From assembly GCA_022497145.1 (NCBI GenBank), contig MU385976.1:1-64000 (forward strand): a stretch of DNA of 64,000 nucleotides, read 5' to 3'. This document shows, one piece after another, positions 23,420-32,917 of this stretch; position 1 is the stretch's first letter; the number at the start of each line of letters is the position of its first letter. A program made the translations under genes and the position numbers. A model generated the notes under the pieces. That model had not been told where the DNA came from, ran no database searches, and was given only the letters and a program-made list of their open reading frames with translations. The stretch is from Rostrohypoxylon terebratum (Eukaryota; Ascomycota; Sordariomycetes; Xylariales; Hypoxylaceae).

Positions 23420-24742
23420 TTATAAGTCGCCGTTCGAACGAGTAAGAGGACAGCGAGGGACTCGGTCGTCTTTGACTAAGTAGTCGTTAACGTCATCACG
23501 GAGAGGCTCATCGAATTGATCCGGTGTTGCGAGGTCCCAGTATTCTTCTTCGAGCGGCGGATTTTCCCTCCACCCGCGCACCTCACCGCAAATACAAGCA
23601 TCGTAAAGGTTCATCGTATTCCGAATCTTCGGGAGAAGTACTCTCCACGAAGTAGTTCTCAGGCGGATGTCTCGAAGACATAAATCGGAGAGAGTGCTTT
23701 TATGTCTCTTCAACATTGACATAAGACCCTGTCGTTCGCAGGTAATATTCCCCAGGGTCAGACTTTCGAGGTGTTCCCATGTGTGCTTCAGTTCCATGAT
23801 ATCTTCGAGGTTGGCGGCATAGCCATGTTCTTCCGAATGCCCATTGAAGACTATATAAAGCGTCCGGAGTTGGGTCAATGATTTGATAAAGTCGCGCAGC
23901 AAACCGGTTTTCATTAGTTTCCGGCATTGAGGGACTTCTGTGCCGGTGGTCACATCCCACAGAGTACCTGGACCTGAGTTGGATTCTTCCATACCGACAT
24001 CGATACAGAGTTGAAGGGATGTGAGATCCGAATAGAATGGGATGGTGCGCTTCAGTTCGGCAGGCGGTTTTTGGAAGAATTTCCAGCTCAACTCGCCGGC
24101 GACTAAGGTCTTCAATTTGATATTGTTATCAAAAGCGGCGTTGAGTATGGACTCAAAGTGTCGGCATCCTTCGGGCTCTAGGTAAGTCGAAGGACGAGTT
24201 AAAGCGCCTTCGAACGGAGTCCTTGTCCCACCTTGCCGAAACCAAAACCCGCAGGACATGACCAACTCTTGAAGTGCCGTGAAACAAGAGAGGACTTCTT
24301 TAAGGAAAGAGAAATCTTCGTTGTTTTGAAGTATCCTTTGCTGTTGCTCAAAAGTGTATTCGTAGGTCTTGTAAAACTCCAGGAGCTGGATCTCCCTAAG
24401 ACGCGGCGGAAGTGGCTTGTCTAATTCCTTGGCTAGAATCTTATCTATACGATGTTGCTCTTCGTAGTATTCGCGGAATTGATCCAGAGATTTCTTATTA
24501 GGATTTATGGTATGGCTAATGTAAACTAAGGATCGAACATTTTTGGAGGCGATAGGGTGCAAAGAAATGCTTCGAAGCATTTCAAAGTCCTGCTCGTGGA
24601 GATAGAAGACGATCTCGCGGTGTACGAAACATGCGGCGGCGTCTGCAAAGGCTCTGCAGCATAGACGGAACCTCCGTACATCCTGGATCTCAAGATATGA
24701 GCATATGCTGTATAGTATCTCTGGGATCATGGTATGCATCAT
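23420..24742 (-). CDS. F-box protein
   Basis: A single exon of 440 codons. An F-box lies at the very N-terminus (residues 5-50: IPEILYSICSYLEIQDVRRFRLCCRAF in short pieces, with the usual Pro, Leu and Cys/Arg positions). The rest is a long alpha/beta region of leucine-rich character (for example LTQLRTLYIVF, LESLTLGNI, LSDLCLRDIRL), consistent with degenerate leucine-rich repeats used to bind a substrate. F-box proteins link targets to the SCF ubiquitin ligase through Skp1. The substrate is unknown; fungal genomes carry many such orphans. The second ATG (24739) or Met5 could also serve as start. It is tandem with RFC3 on the same strand, with a 7-bp minisatellite just upstream. Confidence 0.85.
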   Translation of the reverse strand: MMHTMIPEILYSICSYLEIQDVRRFRLCCRAFADAAACFVHREIVFYLHEQDFEMLRSISLHPIASKNVRSLVYISHTINPNKKSLDQFREYYEEQHRIDKILAKELDKPLPPRLREIQLLEFYKTYEYTFEQQQRILQNNEDFSFLKEVLSCFTALQELVMSCGFWFRQGGTRTPFEGALTRPSTYLEPEGCRHFESILNAAFDNNIKLKTLVAGELSWKFFQKPPAELKRTIPFYSDLTSLQLCIDVGMEESNSGPGTLWDVTTGTEVPQCRKLMKTGLLRDFIKSLTQLRTLYIVFNGHSEEHGYAANLEDIMELKHTWEHLESLTLGNITCERQGLMSMLKRHKSTLSDLCLRDIRLRTTSWRVLLPKIRNTMNLYDACICGEVRGWRENPPLEEEYWDLATPDQFDEPLRDDVNDYLVKDDRVPRCPLTRSNGDL

Positions 24743-25187
24743 GGTGTTTCCTCTTGGAAGAGTAATTGGAGTATTCTCTGGAGTATTCTCTGGAGCTTAG
24801 GTGAGATGTGAGATGTGAGATGTGAGGTGTGAGATGTGAGATGTGAGGTGTGAGGTGTGAGGTGTGAGGTGTATGGATGTTTTTGGTATTGGTATTAATA
24901 TTGGTAGTATGAAATAGTGAAATAGGTTCAAGATTTTAAAGGTGAGCTTAACTTAGTGAGTTTAGTGTTGGCTTTTGTGGACCCAGATGATATGCAACTA
25001 GCCCAAATTCGTTATGCTGCAATCATATATATCGCAACAAAGCGGCATATCAAGCAAAACACCTACGGCGCCGTCATGCATCATGCAGGTTATATATTGG
25101 TTGGTTGTCTGTCTCGTATATTAGGATATTAGGAGCTGCTGTGTGCGATTCGGTTACATCCATATTCATAACTATAATCTATAGGCT
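24743..25187. other. Spacer between F-box gene and RFC3
   Basis: This 445-bp spacer holds the 7-bp minisatellite and, toward RFC3, an A/T-rich 3' flank. No gene is seen. Confidence 0.5.
24801..24872. repeat. 7-bp minisatellite (GTGAGAT/GTGAGGT)n
   Basis: About ten head-to-tail copies of GTGAGAT or GTGAGGT run through this stretch, 60-130 bp upstream of the F-box start codon. Copies vary only at the sixth base (A or G). A duplicated GGAGTATTCTCT unit adjoins it at about 24769-24794. The array lies in the F-box promoter or 5' untranslated region and is probably length-variable. Confidence 0.9.
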
Positions 25188-26429
25188 TTATCCCATAAGC
25201 TCACAGCCTTCTCGTACCACACCGACCACAGCACCGGTCTGAATAGCCTCGCTTCCACCAGCAGAAACCCTATACTCTATTTCTGCTAGTCCGTCCAACC
25301 ATCGAATCATAGCTTCAGGCTTCACCTCCATCTTTGATAGCTGTTCCGACAAAGCGGTGATGATATCCGCCAACGCAAGACCGTTTGCCACTTTCAACGT
25401 ATTGATTGTGGAGAGGCATGTCGTTACGTCGCTAGTCGAGAGCAACGTGCTGGCAATCTTCGCAATCGCCTCGGGTGGTGGGGCTGCTATGCAGTTGTAG
25501 ATCGTCTCCGTCGTGATAGTTTCCCTCACGATATCCTTCTCGGCAATTTTCGGTGCATCCTTAGGTTGTATCGGAGTACCTGATGTGATGAAAAGGTTAG
25601 CATTCAAAGAATTGAGATTGAGGCCGAGACTAAGACAAAAGGGCTCACTAGATGCGTGACAAGCTTGAAGTACGTTGAGAGCTCGTCGCATGTCACCTTT
25701 GCTTAGCTTGACTAGAGCATCCGTCGCTTCTCCTGATATTTTGACACTCTCTTCAAGAATGACTTTGTCAACCAAAACCCGAATATCGCCTTCTTTTAAA
25801 GGACTGAACCGAAAGCGCGTACATCGAGATAATAGTGCAGGTGATAGCTTGTGTGTATAGTTGGCGATAATGCAAAAACGTGTGTTTGCGGTGTACTTCT
25901 CCATGATTCTTCGTAGGGCCATCTGGGCCGTGTTGGTCATCGCATCGGCCTCGTCCAGTATGATCAGCTTGTAGCTTGCCATACCACCCGGACGCGACGC
26001 TCCACCCATTGTAAAGATCTGTTTTGTGGAAGCAAACGTCTTGATCTGTTCTCGCACCACGTCGATACCACGATCGTCCGAAGCATTAAGCTCCAAGACC
26101 ATCTGACGCATATTGTCGGTTCCGTATATTCGCCTCGCCAGTGCTAGGATGGTAGACGTTTTACCCGTTCCCGGTGGGCCGTATAGGAGGAGATGGGGTA
26201 GGCGATTCGAATCGACGAATTTGTTGATAGTGGCTAGAATATCTTGATGGCCCGACACATCGGCCAGCGATACGGGTCGATATTTCTCAACCCACGGCAG
26301 TGAGTCTTCGGCTTCGACAGGTAAATTCGCAGCGCTTCGCTTGCCCTTGGCGGTATTGTCGGAAGAGAATTTGATATCATTCGATGCTATAGGGACATCA
26401 ACGTCCATCTCATCTTCGAAATCAGACAT
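25188..26429 (-). CDS. RFC3: Replication factor C subunit 3 (clamp loader small subunit)
   Basis: RFC3 is an AAA+ ATPase subunit of the clamp loader that places PCNA on primer-template junctions in DNA replication. Two exons, 25649-26429 and 25188-25579, give 390 residues. Walker A is GPPGTGKT, Walker B is IILDEADAMT, and the small-subunit arginine-finger motif is SRCTRFRF. An acidic extension of about 40 residues precedes the RFC core (LPWVEKYRP). The intron (25580-25648) is 69 nt, a multiple of three and free of stops, so the unspliced message would also be open with 23 extra residues; I accept the intron because of its GTGAGC donor, TCATCAG acceptor and the smooth family sequence ACHASS-TPIQPKDAP after removal. 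This is the yeast Rfc3/human RFC5 type. Confidence 0.95.
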   Translation of the reverse strand: MSDFEDEMDVDVPIASNDIKFSSDNTAKGKRSAANLPVEAEDSLPWVEKYRPVSLADVSGHQDILATINKFVDSNRLPHLLLYGPPGTGKTSTILALARRIYGTDNMRQMVLELNASDDRGIDVVREQIKTFASTKQIFTMGGASRPGGMASYKLIILDEADAMTNTAQMALRRIMEKYTANTRFCIIANYTHKLSPALLSRCTRFRFSPLKEGDIRVLVDKVILEESVKISGEATDALVKLSKGDMRRALNVLQACHASSEPFCLSLGLNLNSLNANLFITSGTPIQPKDAPKIAEKDIVRETITTETIYNCIAAPPPEAIAKIASTLLSTSDVTTCLSTINTLKVANGLALADIITALSEQLSKMEVKPEAMIRWLDGLAEIEYRVSAGGSEAIQTGAVVGVVREGCELMG

Positions 26430-27213
26430 GATGAACTCTTCGGTTCAAGCAACTGAGCTAACACAGGTTTCGTCAAAAGTTCTTGATTGATTGTAAGTTT
26501 CTTAGGTTCCTGGGTTCTTCGACGATGGAGCGGTTCCATGGAACTAACCTTTCTCGCATAGATCTATAGGCCTATAAAAGATCCTCGGCAAAAGTATACG
26601 GATGAATAGGACGTTCGATAGTTGGTTCACGGTGTCACGGTTGGGTGTTGGTGTTGGTGCTGGAAGACGCGTGAATTGAAAATGTGACATTTTTCACGCG
26701 TTTCCAATTAGCGAGTACCAGGCTACATAGGTAGTGAGTGGTTAGTGGGGTTGAATCGCTAAGATATAGTGGGTCCTTGGAAGGTCGTTTAGCGTTTAAC
26801 CTAGCGGATAACAAGTAGAAGGCCTTCTTGTTAAGTTGTTAATGGGCCCTTGTTAATTACATGTGCAAGATAAAGCATTTATCTCGATAGGGAGATATAT
26901 TTGAAGTGGTCTGTGTGTTGGAAATCTACTTGCTGCGCCGGGTTTTCCTCCTATTAGCATCTTATTAAATTGATCGTCTATATGCTGTACTTCGTATTTA
27001 ACGTGACATATAAACAGTCGATAGCTCTTCATGCCATTATGGCTTTGCGCATAATCCTATCTTGTGGTCTCGTACGTAGCAAATACTTCGTGACAGTACG
27101 GATAGGAATATCAATTGAAGTCAATATTTTTGACTTACGCCCAGGGCTATTTTTTGCGGTAATGAAAAATCATTCCCTTACAACTATTAAAGGCCGCCTC
27201 TCATCCTCTTGCT
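26430..27213. other. Intergenic region, no gene seen
   Basis: This 784-bp spacer contains the RFC3 promoter and the 3' flank of the Sfk1-like gene. ACGCGT occurs twice near 26669-26702 (GACGCGTGAATT and CACGCGTTTCC); ACGCGT is the MluI cell-cycle-box core used in yeast for replication genes, which would suit RFC3. No gene is seen. Confidence 0.4.
26668..26702. promoter_or_regulatory. Pair of ACGCGT motifs upstream of RFC3
   Basis: Two ACGCGT hexamers lie about 30 bp apart, roughly 240-270 bp upstream of the RFC3 start codon, at about 26669 and 26695. In yeasts this is the MCB element bound by MBF, which drives G1/S expression of DNA-replication genes. The match to RFC3 is biologically sensible, but the function here is inferred and chance occurrence is possible. 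Confidence 0.4.
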
Positions 27214-28107
27214 CTATGACTGGCTGGTAATCTTCCCGAAACCTTCATCATACCTGCGTCAGCTTTGATTAGGGGTCTCAAGAATCATAGATAGACTTAC
27301 ATGGTATAACCAACAAACGATGCTAGCCAGAATGAGCCCATATACGTCAAACACCATTCCAGAATTCCGGACGCCTTGAAGTGGCCATCATCCATAAGAG
27401 CAACGAATCCAACCCCACAGCCAAATTGGCAGAGGACAAGGAAAGTATTGAAAAGACACCTTCATCAGGTTAATCCCCTACAACATGGTGTGAGTGACGG
27501 TGTTTGTGTGGGCGACATACCATTTCCGTAACCCTACAAATACGGCAGGACCCCAAATCTGATCCCACCAAACCGCGGTGGTAGCTACTGCACTTACGAA
27601 CAAGCCTCCAAATGTCCCCATGAGAAGGTGTCTATGTCGAACATGCGCATCATCCGTGTCAAAGATGCTGAGAAATACCAAGCTGACGGCAGCGGCCAAG
27701 CCAGCTACTAATGCAACCAGGCTTGTTGTCTGTCTCCACGGGGTGTCATCTGTCAGCCCGTAGAACCTCGGAGAGTAACGCACGTGGTGCACGCTGAAAA
27801 CGGTTCCGAAGAAGGTGATACCAGTCGCCGCGCACCCGACGATGAACACCGGTTTGAACTGGTGGGCGGCGATGTCGCTAATGAATGGTACGTAGGGATT
27901 GACCTGGTGAGGATATTGGGGTCGACCAACGGCTAGCCATCGCACTAACAGGATAGTGAGGGTCAGGAACCAGAAGAGTCCGGCGAGGAGAGGAAAGAGC
28001 CAAAGACGGCGGATGGAGAAGAAATCTTGAAACGTGCGATACCATATCCTCGTCATATCGAACTTGAGTTGAGGGTGACGATTGTAGGTACTTCTGGACA
28101 ATGTCAC
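27214..28107 (-). CDS. Sfk1/Frag1/DRAM-family membrane protein
   Basis: Three exons, 27521-28107, 27301-27459 and 27214-27253, give 261 residues. The product has about six predicted transmembrane helices (first at about residues 37-57, LWLFPLLAGLFWFLTLTILL). The pattern of an early ISDIAA motif, central HHVRYSPRFYG loop and late LMDDGHF...EWCLTYMGSFW segment matches the Frag1/DRAM/Sfk1 family. Yeast Sfk1 acts at the plasma membrane with the phosphatidylinositol 4-kinase Stt4 and influences lipid asymmetry. The last exon adds only 13 residues (ending SQS). Met at residue 18 (FDMTRIW) could be an alternative start. It is tandem with the glycosidase gene upstream, 446 bp away. Confidence 0.82.
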
Positions 28108-28553
28108 AACTAGTGGAAAATCAACAAAAGAGCGTCTTCTCTGCGAATGAATACTTCCATAATATCTATTAATATCGAAAGGGAAACTTGGAACGATCGA
28201 GATACAGTCACGCGCCTATCTTATTCCCTACGTCATACTCTCGGGTCGTCCCGAAGCAACGGATGGCAGGGGACGGGACCTAGGGGACTAGCTTGTCATT
28301 CAAAGACTCTGATTGGTTACCGAGGGGCAGAGAGGGTGTGGAGAGCTCCTTCTAGTGCATATAGTGGGGTAAGAGGGGTGAATCTGGGAGCAAAAGCTCC
28401 TGGAACTTCTGGACAAATTTCGATCCTCTCCGACAACTTCAATTATGAAAAGACGAATCTCTCACTTCTTAGCAGAACATTAGCTGCGACAGGAATACTT
28501 ATATTTCTAATTCACAAATCTTATTTCGATCTTCAATTTCGGAGTTTTCTCTT
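28108..28553. other. Intergenic region
   Basis: This 446-bp spacer between the glycosidase 3' end and the Sfk1-like start shows no coding motif and serves presumably as promoter of the Sfk1-like gene. Confidence 0.45.
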
Positions 28554-31247
28554 TCAAAGCGCCTTCAACAGGCCTTCATGTTTCACTATCCAGCTCCCAT
28601 CTTTAGGAAATCCAGGTGCATCTCCCTCTGATCCATTCCAGCCAGCGACCATATACGCCACTATAATTCATTAGAAACACGCTAATTTTCACTGGCCATG
28701 CTGGGTATTCGGGGCACTTACCAGCGTAGAGGAACCCTGCGTTTCCAGGCATAAAAGGGGGAGGGGTGCCGCCTATGATCATTAAACCAGCCCTAAACAA
28801 TTCGCTATGAAGGCAAACAAAACTCACCGTCACCACCGCGCACAGCAAAGCCAGCGTCGTCGAATACCCAACAATCGTACGCTGTCAAGTGATAGATAGC
28901 ACGCTCCGGGTTCCCAATTCGAGCCGAATTTATCGCCAGTACCGGACGACCCCACCCCCGAATTTTGTCATCCGTCCAGATTTCCCAGATCTTATCCGCA
29001 GTCTTCAAAGCGACGTCGGTGTCTACAGCAGGTGTATCAGGAAGTGTGCCTTGAAGCATAATGAGGCTTCGGGGGTCGCCGTTAAGCTTGGGGTCTTCCC
29101 ACCACGAGCTATTCAAACCCTCATAAACGGTGCAAAGTCCGTCGATTTGTGGTGGAGGGGCAAGGTTCTCGGCGACAGTCGTCCATTTTCCGGGGATGGG
29201 TTGGTTCAATCGTCTTTTCCAGCTTCGCGCAACGTCAAGGCCATATCGCCAATAGGCAATCTTATGAACCATCGTCAGCTAAATGCTATTGAGAGATATC
29301 ATGACTGCATTGACGTACTTCATAGGCCAAATTCAACGACTCTGCTGGAGGTGTGTTTTCAGTCACACCATAACTAGGCGGACCCAAGTCATAATAGCCA
29401 GAACTCTCATTTTTCCACGCATATGAAGCCATGTAATCGGCGGAAGCGCTGATGACAGCATCCCATCTTTCTAAGGTTTCTCGAGTTGGTGAAGCCTGGA
29501 ATGCGAGTTCCGCTAGGTACATAATATGAGGCTAGAATTTACAGTGGAGATTAGCACTGCTCTATTCCCTTAGCGCGCCTCAATACGCACCTGTTGCCAC
29601 AGAAGGAGACCGTTAATACCCCCTGGCGAGCTAACTCCAGTGCCCGTTTCGGTCATCTTCGGCCACCTAATTGACATCGTGTTAGCGTCTACGGCCCCCC
29701 AACATCCCCCAACATCCCTGGAGACACCACTACAATACCTTGCGCCCTCCCATCCCATTGCTCTCGTTCTAGCTAACGACAACGGCAATAGCTTCTCGTA
29801 AAGGCTAGGGAAGATGCCGTCGAAATATTTTTGGCGACCCCACGTACTCCAATGAGCATTGTGCCAAATTACCATCTCCATGTGGAATTTTCCTATAGTT
29901 TCTCAGTACCGCAACGCATTGGGAATTACCAAGAATTACCAATACCTACCGTACCAGCCATTGTTCATCAGCCCGCTTTCTTGCGGCGATTGTCCGGTTG
30001 CCGCGCTATTCACTCGAACGTGGTATTGCGACAGTATGATACGGCGCTGCAATTCATCGGCTTTCGCATTTGACGAGGATGTGAGATCCACGAACCCTCC
30101 TTCGTTCCAATATTCATGCCATCCTAGGGAATTGCGCTCCCTGATATCTGATGGCAATGCGGCCGTCCTTCTATCCGGCGAGAAATGCGCGGTGAAGTCT
30201 ATGCTATTCGACCGGTGAGATTTCAAGGCTGCTGACAAGATATATCGCTGGGCTGTAATAGCACTGGAATTTGGTGGCTCAGCCCTGGAGAGCGCCAGGG
30301 CGTTTCTGATGGGCCATCGCAGATTGACGAAGTATTTGGTCTCTTGCAGCTCATGGTAGATATGAGTCTCTCCCACTCTGCCATCTGCGACGATTGAGGT
30401 GCTGTGGTTAAGAGGGAAGTCATAGACGCCGACGAAAACCTCATACTTATATTTTGTGGCATGTATGGGCGGATAGGGGAAGTCAAGCTCGACTTGTAGG
30501 TCTCCTGAACCTAGAAGCTGGGATTCGATGTGGAAAGCTACTGCGTCTGATTCGAAGTCGCTTTGAGTGGTAACTCTAACAGTCTTTCCGTTAACTTCGA
30601 AGGTTGATGTTATAACTCCATTCCATAAGTCGAGTTCTTGAACCGGGTTCATTATGTCAGGAGCTGTCAAGGTAGCGCTGTGATACCTTAAGCCAATCCG
30701 ACCCAGGTTGATGCGATTGGGGTTCGATATAAGCCACTGAGAAACTTCTGGGAGCTCCGGGTCAGGGATATCGTACGACACATTTCTTCCATAGGTCATC
30801 ATTGATACGCCATGATACTCATCAAGGCTTTCGCTGGATTGTACTTAGCCTTTGACTCGAGGAGATGTAGTTCCTAGCAAACATACCCGTCGGTAGGTAG
30901 TGTATCATTGTGCCATGCCCAACTTGAAAGAGTGTTGAACGGCAGGAAGGTCTATAGGTTTGTATTTGTATAACGCTTGCAATAACCTTTGAGACAAGGG
31001 GTCCGTTACCTGCATCCCCGTATTATCGACGTTAAACGCGAAGTTGCCATTTCCAATTTGCAAAGGAGTAGTATCATTATCAATCAATCTCTCCCTCTTT
31101 ACATTATACTTGCTAACAATTGTTTGCCTTTTCTTGCGCCGTTAACCCAATGAGTCTAGAATACTGAGACCATATTAGTACTGACCTGTCGATCTTCCCA
31201 TTAGCCAAATCTAACAACGAGAGGAGGAAAACTAGTAGAAGGTACAT
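28554..31247 (-). CDS. Six-hairpin glycosidase-like secreted protein
   Basis: Ten exons join in frame: 31186-31247, 31010-31112, 30887-30951, 29950-30827, 29739-29892, 29591-29666, 29319-29531, 28828-29278, 28722-28772 and 28554-28660, giving 719 residues. The signal peptide is MYLLLVFLLSLLDLANG. The N-terminal part has the PLQIGNGNFAF and SSWAWHNDTLP motifs seen in a fungal group of (alpha/alpha)6 'six-hairpin' glycosidase-like proteins; the central part (MVIWHNAHW, GARWPKMTE) and the closing GNAGFLYAVAYMVAGW also match that group. It is related in fold to GH65/GH95-type enzymes, but I cannot name the CAZy family or substrate. The acidic residues that would be catalytic are not certain from sequence alone. 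Introns are 49-124 nt. Confidence 0.82.
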
Positions 31248-32917
31248 GATTAAGTACAAATCAAGGATATAATAATTATGAGTATAAATGGCTTCAAAGA
31301 CCTTGATAGTTCTATACGTACGTGGTATGTCTACTCATTTAACCGAACTAAAGACCGGGTTAAATGTAGCCGAGTTTCCCAAAATACTCCTTCTATAAGA
31401 GCTCTCCTTTTGAGGGGGATGAAGAAATCCATCGTCTTTCCCCGCAGAACAAGGACAGTTTTAGGAGTATACACGAACATGACCGATTATTTGAAGCAAA
31501 CTGGTATGTATTCCTACCTACACTCAGATGTAACTTGGATGATCGATCAACTCTTATGTTGACAATCTTCAACTTGAGTCCTTCTGACTACCAAGTAGTA
31601 TATTCAAATAGTGCAACTTATGCATAAGTTGATGGGGACATCCAGATTTCGGAATAGTCAAGAACCTTGTGTTTCTCTCGAGTGCTCAAAAAATCTTGAC
31701 ATGAGACAGGACCAACAAATTCTTTACGCGAGTCCAGTTCCCTTGGTGGAGTTCTCAGCATCACCTCTCGCGCAATGGGTCGTTCTCGCGAACGCGATCT
31801 TGAAAGCGAGAGACACGTCTATCACTCCCATACTACGGCGTTAATGATATGAACCGCCCCAACGCCGATCCTTCAAACCTAGTTAAGGGTTGTTGGGATC
31901 ATCCGAAGGGCGTGATTGATATTTGCCCCTGAGCAAGAATTCCTTCGTCGATGATACCCGCGATATCAGGTCTGAAGTTGGAGCTTTTATGATTATGAGT
32001 ACCTGTACACAACTCAACGTCAGCCCTTATGGGAGTTCGTATAAAATTGAACTTCCACAATGCAAGCTTGTTAGATCATATAGATGCCTAGCTAAACAAT
32101 AATATTGCGAGGCCATGAACGAAGGAAAAATAGGTGATAGCTTAGAAACTCTTTCGGATCCGATAGTTCGGAATGTCACCCCCTTTTGGAGCACCGCTCG
32201 AGCCGCCGTGCCGGGTGGAGATGCCTTCGGTGAGAATCGTCATTAATCTTCGGGGTCCGAGTCCCGCCGCGAGACGCGAAGGGGGTTACCGCCTTACGAA
32301 AAGACGAAAGGTGCATCACATAACACTGTTATTATGAGACACTTTCAATTCGTAGATTCCAAGTACCAGAGCCAAGGTCAGATATTGTTTCCTCCGGTTT
32401 AGTTCCACTTCGTGTCTTGAGATGCTAGGTATATCGGCGCTTCGCTGGTTCTATACGGAAAACGACGGCGTTGTCCATTTTTCCCAAGCAAGGCCTCATC
32501 CTGCGATCTACGAAGATGAGTAATCACATGAGGATCTTGTTTGAAGGCAACTGAGGGGATTAAAAATTGGGACTTGTTGTTGAGATCCCCACATTCTCCA
32601 TCATTCGCTTCGCCCACAAACGATATATACCCCTGGTATTCCCGTGTGGACCTTGGGAGGCAGGTGGGAGGTTGATAATAGGCACCTGTCTATAGGCGCG
32701 CCCTGTGAAAGATTCATGCAGGTTATCCTTGGACAGTGGTGGGTGCAAGGGTAACAACACAGATGGTGAAAATGCATGCGTATAACGCGGAGTTAAGCAT
32801 AGGACCCATACAACATGCTTCGAACTAGGAATGCGGAGTATATATATCACAGCTTATTCCTTTCAGAAAAGTCATGATATATCGCAAAAAGGTTCTTGTA
32901 ACTAGGTATACCATTAG
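31248..32917. other. Intergenic region, no gene seen
   Basis: This 1.67-kb spacer separates two divergent genes (glycosidase on minus, P450 on plus). A G/C-rich island at about 32190-32290 contains GGTCCGAGTCC, similar to a pol III B box, but no cloverleaf can be folded around it. No gene is supported. Confidence 0.45.

Noticed and set aside
32190..32290. G/C-rich island with GGTCCGAGTCC, like a tRNA T loop
   Set aside because: No acceptor stem, D arm or anticodon arm can be paired around it.
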